From: Hymenobacter sp. BT559
GTDB taxonomy: Bacteria > Bacteroidota > Bacteroidia > Cytophagales > Hymenobacteraceae
Length of the DNA: 64,000 bases
Direction of reading: 5' to 3'
Assembly (NCBI RefSeq): GCF_016427535.1
Contig: NZ_JAELXV010000001.1
Location: 1,364,001 to 1,428,000, forward strand
The position numbers and the translations under genes are program-made. Each line of letters starts with the position of its first letter. Position 1 is the stretch's first letter. Under the pieces are notes generated by a model, which made no database searches, was not told the origin of the DNA, and saw only the letters and a list, made by a program, of their open reading frames with translations. Positions 20,518 through 29,357 of the stretch are shown piece after piece.

Positions 20518-21081
20518 ATGCCCCTCCTCGCCGCCCGCCCCGCTGTACCTGCTACTTCCGCCGAAGCCGACGACCGTCTGCGCTGGGTCGAGGGCGTAGC
20601 CCGCCTCATGGACAGCCAGTTCCGGCTGCCCGGCACACGGTTTCGCTTTGGCCTTGACCCGCTGCTGGGGCTGGTACCTATCGTAGGCGATTTGTCGTCT
20701 ACGGCCGTGTCGGTGGCGCTGCTGATGACAATGATGCGCCATGGTGCCAGCGGCGCGGTAGTAGTGCGTATGGCGCTCAACATCTTCATTGATACCGTGG
20801 TGGGTGCCATTCCGCTGATAGGCAACATATTCGACTTTGCCTACAAGAGCAACGAGCGCAACGTGGCCCTGCTGCGCCGCCACTACGCCGAGGGCAAGCA
20901 CAACGGCAGTGGCAAAGGCTTAGTAGCCTTGCTGCTGGTAGCTTTCGTTGCATTGGCCGGGCTAGTAGGTTGGGGCGGTGTAGAGTTGGTGCGCTGGGTA
21001 TGGCACTACTTCGAGGCGCAGCCCGAGGCGGCCACAGGACCAGTTGCAGCGCTAGTGCGCGGTTGGTGGGGCGGGGCCTAG
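20518..21081 (+). CDS. DUF4112 domain-containing membrane protein
   Basis: A 187-residue protein matching DUF4112: FRFGLDPLLGLVPIVGDLSS followed by the second hydrophobic block MALNIFIDTVVGAIPLIGNIFDFAYKSN. Two hairpin-like membrane segments lie in the core, and a further transmembrane helix (GLVALLLVAFVALAGLVGW) sits near the C terminus. The function of the family is unknown. It has no operon partner; the next gene is 270 bp downstream. Confidence 0.82.
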   Translation: MPLLAARPAVPATSAEADDRLRWVEGVARLMDSQFRLPGTRFRFGLDPLLGLVPIVGDLSSTAVSVALLMTMMRHGASGAVVVRMALNIFIDTVVGAIPLIGNIFDFAYKSNERNVALLRRHYAEGKHNGSGKGLVALLLVAFVALAGLVGWGGVELVRWVWHYFEAQPEAATGPVAALVRGWWGGA

Positions 21082-21351
21082 GTCGTTAACTGGTTGCAGC
21101 TAGAGAGTGTAGCTGGAGCACCGCTCTTAGGTAGTCAAAAAATAATATTCAAGAATAAAGACAATTATTCTTGCGACTAGGCGCAACCTCGCGTGGGGCA
21201 ACGTGTCGTTTAGGTGAACAGGGTTTCAACAAGACAAGGGGTAATAGCAAGCTAGCTAACTGGTGGTAATGACCAGCTTAGTCAGGTAGTTATTGCCCAT
21301 TTCGAAGCGCCTGATTCGTCACGTCCACCCTTATTTTCCTGGTTGTTGCCG
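21082..21351. other. Intergenic region with an AT-rich hairpin
   Basis: There are 270 bases without a gene. The sequence is markedly more AT-rich than its surroundings and contains the perfect small hairpin AAGAATAA/TTATTCTT at 21151-21172. It probably holds the promoter of the DUF2723 gene, but no convincing TAnnTTTG element could be placed. Confidence 0.35.
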
Positions 21352-24300
21352 ATGCTGTCCTTTTCCAAAAAGAATAACCTCGTGGGCTGGCTGGTCTTTG
21401 CCGTGGCCCTAGGTACCTACCTCAAGACCCTAGAGCCCACAGCCTCGTACTGGGACTGCGGCGAGTTCATTGCCTGCGCCTACAAGTTGTTGGTGCCGCA
21501 CCCACCGGGCGCGCCCACCTTCCTGCTGCTGGGCCGGGTGCTGTCCCTGCTGAGCTTCGGCGACCGGCAGGTAGTAGCAGTGCTTATTAATGCCTTATCG
21601 GGCCTGAGCAGCGCCTTCACAGTCCTGTTCTTGTTCTGGATAATTACCCACCTAGGGCGCAAGTTACTGGTGCCAAGCGCGGCAGCGGGTGCAGCGACCC
21701 CGGCGCCCACGGCCGGCCAAACTTGGCTTATCCTGGGGGCGGGCGTGGTGGGGGCGCTGAGCTTCGCCTTTTCCGACTCGTTCTGGTTTAATGCCGTGGA
21801 GGGCGAAGTCTACGCCATGTCGAGTTTGTGCACGGCCGCCGTGGTCTGGATAATGCTGAAGTGGGAGGCCCGCGCCACCGAAGCTGATTCTGATAAGTGG
21901 CTCATCCTCATTGCTTACGTTATCGGCCTCAGCATCGGGGTGCACTTGCTGAATCTGCTGGCGCTGCCAGCCCTGGCCTTTATTTATTACTACCGCCGTA
22001 CGGCCAACCCAACTACCCTAGGCGGCATCATCACGCTGGTAGTGAGCATGGCTATCGTGGGTTCGGTGCTGGTGGGCATCATTCCGGGCCTGCCCACGCT
22101 GGCGGGTGGGTTTGAAGTGTTCTGTATCAACAACCTAGGGCTGCCATTCAACTCGGGGCTAGTTATCTTCTTAGTATTGTTTGGCGGGTTCATTTACGCC
22201 GGTTTCCGGCTGTCGCAGCGGCGCCATAGCCAGCTGCTGAACACGGCCATGCTGTGCTTCGTGTTTATTCTGATTGGGTATTCGAGCTACCTCATCGTGC
22301 CCATCCGGGCTTCGTTCCAGCCCACGATTAATGAGAATAATCCGTCGGACGTGCTCTCGTTCGTGAGCTACCTCAAGCGCGAGCAATACGGCTCGCGGCC
22401 CCTGCTCTACGGCCCGCAGTTCAACGCCCAGCCTGACCACTACACCGACGGCACCCCGCGCTACCAGCGCAAAAACGGGCACTACGAAGAGCTGCTGCCC
22501 CGTGCCCAGGAGGCCGGCTACGCCGACGCCGATAAGATGCTGCTGCCCCGCATTTACAGCACTATTCCGGCTCACATTCAAGAGTATAATACCTGGCTGC
22601 CGGGCCTGGATGCCAACCCCAACGACCCCAGCGCTAACCCCAAGCCCACGATGGGCCAGAACCTGAGCTTCCTGTTTAAGTACCAGCTGGGGCACATGTT
22701 CTGGCGATACTTCGGCTGGAACTACATTGGGCGCGAGTCCGATATTCAGCAGGCGAGCGTACTCACGCCGTTTAGCGCCCGGGCCAATGAACTGCCGGCG
22801 CGGGTAGGGCAGAGCGCGGCGCACAACAATTTCTTCGCTATTCCGCTCATGTTGGGGCTGCTGGGGCTGGTGGTGCAGCTGCGCCGCCGCGGGGCCGATG
22901 CGCTCATTGTGGGGTTGCTGTTTGTATTCACCGGCCTGGCAATTGTAGTGTACCTCAACCAGCCGCCCATCGAGCCGCGCGAGCGCGACTACACCTTCAC
23001 GGGCGCCACGTTCGCGTTTGCCATCTGGATTGGCCTAGGAGTCATCGGGCTGGCCCAGGCGCTCGAAGCGGTGCTACGGGCCGACCGCCTGCGCACCACC
23101 GTGGCCGTGCTGTTAGGCTTGGCCTCGCCGGCCATCCTGGCCTCGCAGGGCTGGGACGACCACGACCGCTCGGGCCGCTATGGCGCCGTAGATGCGGCTA
23201 AGAATCTGCTCAATAGCTGCGCCCCAAACGCCATTCTGGTCACCAACGGCGACAATGATACCTTCCCGCTCTGGTATGCCCAAGAGGTGGAAGGAGTGCG
23301 CTCTGACGTGCGCGTGACCGTGCTGCCCTACCTCAATACCGACTGGTACATTCAGCAGCTCCGGCAGCAAGCCAACCAGTCGGCCCCGGTGGCCCTCTCG
23401 ATGGGCGACACCACCTACACGCAGGGCAACAACGATATCCTGCCCTTCATGCCCAACGCGGCCGTGGATAGCCTTGACCTTAAGCAGTTTTTGGCCTTGG
23501 TGGGCCAGGACAGCCCGCTGCTGCGCTACACCGACGGCACGTTTTCGACCAGCACCTTTCCCACGCCCAACTTCTACCTGAAAGTAGACACCGTCGCCGT
23601 GCGGCGGGCCGGCCTGGCAGGCCCTGAGCGTAGAAACCAGCTAGTGAGCGAGCTGCGCTGGAGCATGGGCAAGCGCTCGATGGAAAAGAAAAACCTAGTG
23701 TTGCTCGACCTCATTGCGACTAATAATTGGCAGCGACCCATCTACTTCAGCTCGTCGGTGGCCACTTCCGACTACATGAACCTGGAGCCCTACTTCCAGC
23801 TCGAAGGCTTGGCTTACCGTCTGATGCCGTTTAAGAACCCCGACTACGCCGCCACGCAGGAGGAGGGCTACGTGCCGACGGCCCTCAATGAGAAGCAACT
23901 GCTGCATACCTTCTCGTACCGCGGGCTCAACAACAAGAACATCTTCTACGACGAAAACAGCCTGCGCTTCCCGGCTTACTACCGCGACAAATTTGCCCGC
24001 CTCGCCAACGCCTACCTCGCTAAGGGCAACGCCGCCAAGGCCAAGGAAGTGGCCGACTATTGCCTGCAAGTGATGCCCCCCGACACGGTGCCCTACGACT
24101 CGTTTTCGCCCTTGCTGGCCCCCGCGCTGCTGGCCGGCGGCGCACGCGAGCGCGCCAACGTGCTGCTCGACACCACCCTGCGCGAAGCCACGCAGCAATT
24201 GGACTACTACGCCGCCCGCCCCGACGCCGCCCTATTCGACTACCCCCGCAACCTGAACCTGATGCAGGTGCAGAATGTGTACCGCGCCGCCGCCCAGATG

Positions 24301-24366
24301 CAGGACACCGCCCGCGCCCAGCGCGCCCTGGCCATGTTGCAGTCCTATTTGCAGCGTCAGCGCTAG
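21352..24366 (+). CDS. DUF2723 protein, PMT-like glycosyltransferase candidate
   Basis: About 1004 residues from the ATG at 21352; an in-frame TTG three codons earlier is less likely. The N-terminal half is strongly hydrophobic with about ten or more membrane segments. It contains the DUF2723 hallmark SYWDCGEFIACAYKL and HPPGAPTFLLLGR, resembling the first loop of protein O-mannosyltransferases with its acidic DCGE residues. The C-terminal half is soluble, probably periplasmic, with NGDNDTFPLWYAQEVEGVR. These proteins are widespread in Bacteroidota and have been proposed to glycosylate secreted proteins, which remains inference here. A bidirectional terminator follows. Confidence 0.85.
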   Translation: MLSFSKKNNLVGWLVFAVALGTYLKTLEPTASYWDCGEFIACAYKLLVPHPPGAPTFLLLGRVLSLLSFGDRQVVAVLINALSGLSSAFTVLFLFWIITHLGRKLLVPSAAAGAATPAPTAGQTWLILGAGVVGALSFAFSDSFWFNAVEGEVYAMSSLCTAAVVWIMLKWEARATEADSDKWLILIAYVIGLSIGVHLLNLLALPALAFIYYYRRTANPTTLGGIITLVVSMAIVGSVLVGIIPGLPTLAGGFEVFCINNLGLPFNSGLVIFLVLFGGFIYAGFRLSQRRHSQLLNTAMLCFVFILIGYSSYLIVPIRASFQPTINENNPSDVLSFVSYLKREQYGSRPLLYGPQFNAQPDHYTDGTPRYQRKNGHYEELLPRAQEAGYADADKMLLPRIYSTIPAHIQEYNTWLPGLDANPNDPSANPKPTMGQNLSFLFKYQLGHMFWRYFGWNYIGRESDIQQASVLTPFSARANELPARVGQSAAHNNFFAIPLMLGLLGLVVQLRRRGADALIVGLLFVFTGLAIVVYLNQPPIEPRERDYTFTGATFAFAIWIGLGVIGLAQALEAVLRADRLRTTVAVLLGLASPAILASQGWDDHDRSGRYGAVDAAKNLLNSCAPNAILVTNGDNDTFPLWYAQEVEGVRSDVRVTVLPYLNTDWYIQQLRQQANQSAPVALSMGDTTYTQGNNDILPFMPNAAVDSLDLKQFLALVGQDSPLLRYTDGTFSTSTFPTPNFYLKVDTVAVRRAGLAGPERRNQLVSELRWSMGKRSMEKKNLVLLDLIATNNWQRPIYFSSSVATSDYMNLEPYFQLEGLAYRLMPFKNPDYAATQEEGYVPTALNEKQLLHTFSYRGLNNKNIFYDENSLRFPAYYRDKFARLANAYLAKGNAAKAKEVADYCLQVMPPDTVPYDSFSPLLAPALLAGGARERANVLLDTTLREATQQLDYYAARPDAALFDYPRNLNLMQVQNVYRAAAQMQDTARAQRALAMLQSYLQRQR

Positions 24367-24389
24367 GTACATACCCTAGGAAACCGCTA

Positions 24390-24433
24390 CAAAAAGAAAG
24401 CCCGGACTTTAGTGAGTCCGGGCTTTCTTTTTG
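24390..24433. terminator. Bidirectional terminator between DUF2723 and GNAT genes
   Basis: A perfect hairpin AAAGCCCGGACT / AGTCCGGGCTTT with a short TTAGTG loop has A-rich and T-rich flanks. It serves the two convergent genes on either side. Confidence 0.88.
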
Positions 24434-24452
24434 TAGTCGCCACGCGGTATAA

Positions 24453-25007
24453 TCAGGCTATTGGAAAAACCAGAATGTCATACGCTTGCTCTTGAAACTC
24501 GATTTCTCCTACTTGTTCCAGCCCCAGCTTTTGGGTGTGCACCCAGCGAGAGGCCGCATTCTCAGTAGCAATGAAAGCTACCCCTAGGTCGAAGCGCCCC
24601 GCCAGCGTCTGTTTCGTGGCAGCGAAAAGCTGCTCAAGTAATCCCTGGCCCCGGTACTCCTGCCTGACCAGCACTGGCCCATAGTAAAACCAGTGGTAGT
24701 CCGTCACCGGGCGCTGCTGGTACAATAGGCTAGGCAGCAGCTCATTGATGGCTTGAATAAAAGGCGGGTAGCGCTCGGCCGGCAGCTGAGAATTGATAAC
24801 AAAGCCAGCTAGTTCCTCCTGATGATAGGCCACTTGGCCCGGCACCGAGGCCAGCATGGCACCTAGGGCCGGCGTCGCAAACGAGCCCGTCAGGAAACCG
24901 CCTTGCCGAGCGTTCTCGTCCAGATTTTGATAGGTATACTGGTTGGCCAGCTCGGCTAGGGCAGGGGCATCAGCCACAGAGGCTTCCCTAATAGTGAACT
25001 CGTTCAT
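24453..25007 (-). CDS. GNAT family N-acetyltransferase
   Basis: A 184-residue acetyltransferase. The acetyl-CoA binding motif A is seen as VLVRQEYRGQGLLEQLFAATKQ (RGQG pyrophosphate loop), followed by IATENAASRWVHTQKLGLEQVGE, the motif B region. The N terminus, IREASVADAPALAELAN, is the usual GNAT opening. The substrate is unknown. It lies downstream of the GH2 gene on the same strand, separated by a family-1 inverted repeat, and probably has its own transcript. Confidence 0.85.
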   Translation of the reverse strand: MNEFTIREASVADAPALAELANQYTYQNLDENARQGGFLTGSFATPALGAMLASVPGQVAYHQEELAGFVINSQLPAERYPPFIQAINELLPSLLYQQRPVTDYHWFYYGPVLVRQEYRGQGLLEQLFAATKQTLAGRFDLGVAFIATENAASRWVHTQKLGLEQVGEIEFQEQAYDILVFPIA

Positions 25008-25035
25008 GTATGCTGCTTGAGGCTGGTAAAAGTAA

Positions 25036-25138
25036 AGTAGCTTGGACTTTGTAGTCCAAGCGCAAGCAACGCGAGCAATACGTAGGGGAACGTTGATGCT
25101 CGCTGCGCTCGCGCTCGGACTACAAAGTCCAAGCTACT
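25036..25138. repeat. Intergenic inverted repeat, family 1
   Basis: The outer arms, beginning AGTAGCTTGGACTTTGTAGT on the left, are perfectly inverted over 22 bases; inner arms of the GCGCAAGC/GCTCGCGC kind pair less well. It is nearly identical in its arms to the element at 3041-3141. It fills the gap between the GNAT start and the GH2 stop. Confidence 0.88.
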
Positions 25139-25144
25139 GCTTGG

Positions 25145-27553
25145 CTACTCTGCTCGTAGCTCAGTCTTGGCCACCCGTAGGCCGGGAGCGGTTAGTGTCA
25201 CGCCGATGGTGCCAGCGCCGGTAGCTTGCACGTATACTAGCAAGTGGCCTAGGTGGGCGCGGTGCTGGGGAATGGTGGGCGCGTCGTGGTTAGCGAGGTC
25301 GCCGTTTTCGATACCTAGGAGGCGAGCCGGTCCGGTGAGCGCCACCGTGATTTCGTCGGTGGCGGTGGGTACGAGGCGGCCGGCCTCATCCACGATAGTG
25401 ACTTCGAGTTGGGCCAAGCCGCGGGTTTTGGCGGGTAGGGTGCGGCGGTCGGGCGTGAGCTGAATGGCGGCGGGCGCGCCGGCCGTTTGCAGCTTCATTT
25501 CACCCACTACTTTATCGTTGCGGTAGCCTTTGGCCGAAAGCTCGCCGGCGGCGTAGGGCACGTCCCAAGTGGGCTGGCGGCCGGGTTTCTTGCCTAGCGA
25601 CTGGCCGTTGAGGAACAGCTCGGTGGCCTCGTTGGTGGTGTAGGCACTCACGCGGACTTGGGTGGCGGTGGGCCAGTTCCAGGTGGCGGTGCCGCGCGGG
25701 CGGCGGCCAGTGGCGCCGGCAGCGGGCGCTTCGGCGGCCACTAGGTAGAGCATGGGCGCGCTGGTCCACAGGCTTTGGCGCAGGTAGTACTCAGGCTTGG
25801 GGAAGCCGGCCATGTCGAGCAGGCCCGCGCCGTTGGCGCGCTGGGGCCACTTGCCGGCTTCGCCTAGGTAGTCGATGCCGGTCCAGAGGTACTGCGCCGA
25901 CACGTAGGCATTGCTGTCAACGGCCGCCCAGGCGTCGCGGGCCATGCCGTTTTCGCTGCCGTAGATGATGCGGTTGGGATACTGCTTGTGGTCTTCGGGG
26001 TAGCGAAACTCCTGGTAGTTGTAGCCCACTAGGTCGAGGGCGGCGGGGTAGTCGGTGAAGTTGGACATCACCACGCCGGCCAGCGCCGCCGTGATGGGCC
26101 GCGAGCTATCGGCCTGCTTGGCCACTGCCACTAGGCGCTTGGCGATTGGCCCCATTGCGGCGGCGGGCGGGTGGTTGGGCAGGTAGCCCTTGCCGTAAAT
26201 CTGCGGGTTACGGCCGGTGTTCAGTACCTCGTGCGAGTAGGGGTCGTTGGGGTAGTCGATTTCGTTGCCGATGCTCCACATGATAATGCTCGGGCGGTTG
26301 CGGTTGCGCAGCACCATGTCGCGCAGGTCGCGCTCGCCCCACTCCTTGAAGTACTCGTGCGAGCCAAATTGCGCGGGTGTGCCTACGTTCCAGCCGGCCA
26401 CCCACTTGTTTTTGCCGTGCTCCCACTCGTCGAAGGCCTCATCCATCACCAAGAACCCTAGACGGTCGCAGAGTTGGTAGAGGTAATCGGCGTGGGGGTT
26501 GTGGCTCATGCGCAAGGAGTTGCAGCCGCCAGCCTTCAGCAGCTTTAGGCGGCGCTCCCACACCTCGGGCGGCACGGCCACGCCAAGCGCGCCCGCATCG
26601 TCGTGGATGCACAGGCCCTTGAGCTTCATGTTCTCGCCGTTCAGGAAAAAGCCCTGGTTGGCATCGAAGCGGATGCTGCGCACGCCCACTTCTTCGGTTA
26701 CTTCATCGGTGGGCTGGCCGGCCACCCCTAGGGTGGTGCGCAGGTGGTACAGGTTGGGGTGGTCTACGGACCACAGCGCGGGCTGCTTGATGGGAAAAGT
26801 CAGCGTGGCGGTGGCATCGGCGCCGGGCTTGTCGGCTACCGTTTGCTTGGCCGTGGCTATGGCTTGGCCATTGGTATCGAGCAAGGTACTCGTAACCGTC
26901 ACGGTAGCGGCCTTGGCCGAGGCGTTGGTAAACGTCACGGCTACCCGGCCGGTGGCGGCGCTGGCGCTCACCGTGGGCGTGGTGAAAGCCACGCCCCAGG
27001 GCCGGATGTGCACCGGCGCGGTAGCCAGCAAATACACATTGCGATAGATACCCGAGCCAGTGTACCAGCGCGAATCGGCCGCCTCGTGGTGGTCTACGCG
27101 CACGGCCAGTACGTTGGGGCCGGTGGGGTTGAGGTAGGGCGTCAGCTCGTACTGAAAGGAGGCGAAGCCGCTCGGCCGCTTGCCCAGCGAGTGGCCATTC
27201 AGCCACACCTCGCTGTTCTTGTACACCCCGTCGAAGTAGATGAACACCTTCTTGTTACGAAAGCTAGCGGGCACGCTAAACGACTTGCGGTACCAGCCCA
27301 CCCCGCCCGGTAAAAAGGCGGTGGCGCTGGCCCACTGCTCGCTGTACGGCCCCTCAATGGCCCAGTCGTGCGGCAGCGTCAGGGCGCGCCAGTCTTTATC
27401 GGCGGCTTGGGGCTGCTGGCTGCCGGGTACATCACCTAGGTGAAATTTCCAGTCGCTATTGAATAATAGCTGCTGGCGCTGCGCGCTGGCTGAGTGGCTG
27501 CCTAGTAGGAGGCAACTGGCTAGTAGTAAGAGTAGGGTAGGGCGAAATCTCAT
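25145..27553 (-). CDS. Glycoside hydrolase family 2, probable beta-galactosidase
   Basis: An 802-residue secreted enzyme (signal peptide ending SHSASAQ). Order of domains: N-terminal sugar-binding jelly roll with LPHDWAIEGPYSEQW, an immunoglobulin-like domain, the TIM barrel, then C-terminal domains including a DUF4982-like segment and a big-domain end (LEVTIVDEAGRLVPTATDEI). The acid/base Glu is in SIGNEIDYPND (about residue 430) and the nucleophile in YGSENG (about 532). The context with GH30, GH35 and SusCD supports beta-galactosidase activity on galactan oligosaccharides, though GH2 also includes glucuronidases and mannosidases. Last gene of the susC-susD-GH30-GH2 run. Confidence 0.88.
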   Translation of the reverse strand: MRFRPTLLLLLASCLLLGSHSASAQRQQLLFNSDWKFHLGDVPGSQQPQAADKDWRALTLPHDWAIEGPYSEQWASATAFLPGGVGWYRKSFSVPASFRNKKVFIYFDGVYKNSEVWLNGHSLGKRPSGFASFQYELTPYLNPTGPNVLAVRVDHHEAADSRWYTGSGIYRNVYLLATAPVHIRPWGVAFTTPTVSASAATGRVAVTFTNASAKAATVTVTSTLLDTNGQAIATAKQTVADKPGADATATLTFPIKQPALWSVDHPNLYHLRTTLGVAGQPTDEVTEEVGVRSIRFDANQGFFLNGENMKLKGLCIHDDAGALGVAVPPEVWERRLKLLKAGGCNSLRMSHNPHADYLYQLCDRLGFLVMDEAFDEWEHGKNKWVAGWNVGTPAQFGSHEYFKEWGERDLRDMVLRNRNRPSIIMWSIGNEIDYPNDPYSHEVLNTGRNPQIYGKGYLPNHPPAAAMGPIAKRLVAVAKQADSSRPITAALAGVVMSNFTDYPAALDLVGYNYQEFRYPEDHKQYPNRIIYGSENGMARDAWAAVDSNAYVSAQYLWTGIDYLGEAGKWPQRANGAGLLDMAGFPKPEYYLRQSLWTSAPMLYLVAAEAPAAGATGRRPRGTATWNWPTATQVRVSAYTTNEATELFLNGQSLGKKPGRQPTWDVPYAAGELSAKGYRNDKVVGEMKLQTAGAPAAIQLTPDRRTLPAKTRGLAQLEVTIVDEAGRLVPTATDEITVALTGPARLLGIENGDLANHDAPTIPQHRAHLGHLLVYVQATGAGTIGVTLTAPGLRVAKTELRAE

Positions 27554-27590
27554 GAGGTGGGAAAAAGAGAATTGTAAGATGTATCCGGGC

Positions 27591-27650
27591 GCGTTAACCT
27601 CACCCCCGGCCCCTCTCCTTGGGGAGAGGGGCCGGGGGTGAGGTTAACGC
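27591..27650. repeat. Perfect 28-bp-stem hairpin, family 3, between GH30 and GH2 genes
   Basis: Arms 27591-27618 and 27623-27650 are perfectly complementary with a TTGG loop. It lies inside the probable PUL operon, between the GH30 stop and the GH2 start. It is related to 20329-20451. In the transcript it would form a very stable stem that could stabilise the upstream mRNA or reduce read-through into GH2. Confidence 0.9.
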
Positions 27651-27651
27651 G

Positions 27652-29181
27652 CTAGCGCAACTCGCTCACCAGCGTAACAATGGAGCGCGGCGCAACTTGC
27701 AGTGGCTGGCCCGCGGGCACCGGCGCACCCGGCTGCAAGTCGGCCGTAGCCGAGGTGACGTAGGACTTGCCCGCTCCCAGCCGGCTACCGCTGAGCACGA
27801 GTTGCACTGTGGCCGGCGTATCGTAATCGTTCACAACAACCGTCACCAGCTGTTTGCCATTCGAGCTTTTATAGACCGACACCAGGGGTTGACCAGTGCG
27901 AGCCGAGTCGGCCAGTTGGGCATCGAGGCGCACGGCGCCTGGGCGCAGGTAGCGGCTGTAGTTACCTAGGGCCCACAGCATCTTGCTGGGGTGGTAGGTG
28001 CCGTCGGTCTTATTCTTGTCGATGTACACTAGGCCATCCTTGTAGTCGTAGGGCGAAATGGCCAGCCACCACTGCCAGGCGGTGGCGTTGCCCACGGCTA
28101 GGTCGTAGTGCACGACTTTAGCCAAGTACAACGCCGGTTTCATCCCTAGGTCGCGCGGCCCGCCGTTGATTTCGCCCGCGTTATCGCCCAAGATGCAGTA
28201 CTCGCTCTGCCAGTAGCTGATGCCTTTCAGCGCCGCTACCCGGGCCGCGAGCTGCCGCCGCGTGGCGATGGCTGTAACGGTTGGCGAGGTCGTGAAGTAG
28301 CTATGCCCCGCCATGATGGACGCCACCTGCGGCGTGCTGCCTAGGTAGGTCGGCGCGGCCTTGTCGCCAAAAAACGCGGCCAGCTGGTCGCCCCGGCCGG
28401 GCTTGTCGGCGGTGGTAAAGAGGTAGTCGAGCTTGCCAGCCTCGGTCACCAGCACCTTAGTGGGCAGGCGCTGGGCGGCCAGGGCGGCACTGGTGGCTTT
28501 GGCTACGCCCGCTATTTCGGGGTTGCGGAAGGGGCTACCTTCCTGGCCGCCGTCGCTCCAGTCCCATTGGGGCTCGTTGATGGGGCTGAGGTAGTCGAAA
28601 GTGATGCCGGTGGCTTGCTTCACACCCTGTACTACTTTGGCGCAGTAGGTACCTAGGGCGGCGTAGTTGGCGGGTTGTAGGTTGGTTTCGCCGCCTTTGG
28701 CGTAGGCCTTGCCGGTGGTGGTGAGCGACACGGGTGGACTATTCAAGAAACCTAGGAACTGCTTGACGCCGCGTTGCTGGGCCGCTTTTAAAAACCACAG
28801 TTGCCCCGCCTGCCGCGTGAAGTCGTAGCTGCCTGTGGGTGTGAGAAATGACTCGGCGCGGCGCCACTCATCCTTGATGCCGCTGGCCTCGCCCTGCTCA
28901 GCGCTACCCGCCCCGATGTTGAAGCGCCACATCGAGAGGCCGATGCCTTTGTCTTGACTGAAGAGCAGGTCGGCAATGGCTTCCTTCTTAGCGGTGGGCC
29001 AATTGCCCACAAACTGCCCCGCCCAGGCATCGGAGGCGGCAAAGTTGGCGATGGTCTGGTGGGGCTTAGCGGCGTCGATGCGCACGGTGGTCACGGCCGG
29101 AGCCTGGGCGCGAGCGGCGCTGGCGGCTAGTAGCCCAACGGCCAGCGGCGCTACAGCCTTCAAGGTGAAGGAGAAATGCAT
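27652..29181 (-). CDS. Glycoside hydrolase family 30, endo-beta-1,6-galactanase-like
   Basis: A 509-residue secreted enzyme (signal peptide ending ASAARA). The GH30 TIM barrel has the acid/base Glu in SPINEPQWDW (about residue 203) and the probable nucleophile in SYWQSEYC (about 325). The C-terminal beta domain contains VVVNDYDTPATVQLVLSG. The sequence layout, with FNIGAGSAEQGE and the INEPQWDW motif, fits the endo-beta-1,6-galactanase branch of GH30 rather than xylanase or glucocerebrosidase; this is inference from motif appearance. It would cut 1,6-linked galactan side chains of arabinogalactan type II. Third gene of the susC-susD-GH30-GH2 run. Confidence 0.85.
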   Translation of the reverse strand: MHFSFTLKAVAPLAVGLLAASAARAQAPAVTTVRIDAAKPHQTIANFAASDAWAGQFVGNWPTAKKEAIADLLFSQDKGIGLSMWRFNIGAGSAEQGEASGIKDEWRRAESFLTPTGSYDFTRQAGQLWFLKAAQQRGVKQFLGFLNSPPVSLTTTGKAYAKGGETNLQPANYAALGTYCAKVVQGVKQATGITFDYLSPINEPQWDWSDGGQEGSPFRNPEIAGVAKATSAALAAQRLPTKVLVTEAGKLDYLFTTADKPGRGDQLAAFFGDKAAPTYLGSTPQVASIMAGHSYFTTSPTVTAIATRRQLAARVAALKGISYWQSEYCILGDNAGEINGGPRDLGMKPALYLAKVVHYDLAVGNATAWQWWLAISPYDYKDGLVYIDKNKTDGTYHPSKMLWALGNYSRYLRPGAVRLDAQLADSARTGQPLVSVYKSSNGKQLVTVVVNDYDTPATVQLVLSGSRLGAGKSYVTSATADLQPGAPVPAGQPLQVAPRSIVTLVSELR

Positions 29182-29206
29182 AAGGAAAAGACTTGAAAAA
29201 GGTAAT

Positions 29207-29353
29207 CCGGCTGCCCCTCCGGTATAAGGTGGGCAGCCGGACTAGCAATAAGTGAAACTAGAGGTGGGCGGTGTACTGTGGACGCTGTGAGTCCGTGCGT
29301 AAGAAGAGTAGCACCAACCACGCGCGGACCCGCAGGGTCCACGGTACGCCCGC
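29207..29353. repeat. Two stem-loops between susD and the GH30 gene
   Basis: A hairpin CCGGCTGCCC (29207-29216) / GGGCAGCCGG (29231-29240) lies just upstream of the GH30 gene. A second, imperfect inverted repeat (about 29264-29298 against 29319-29353), of the GTGGAC...GTCCAC type, begins right after the susD stop. Together they may lower transcription of the enzyme genes relative to susCD. They also resemble the other intergenic repeat families. Confidence 0.65.
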
Positions 29354-29357
29354 CGGC

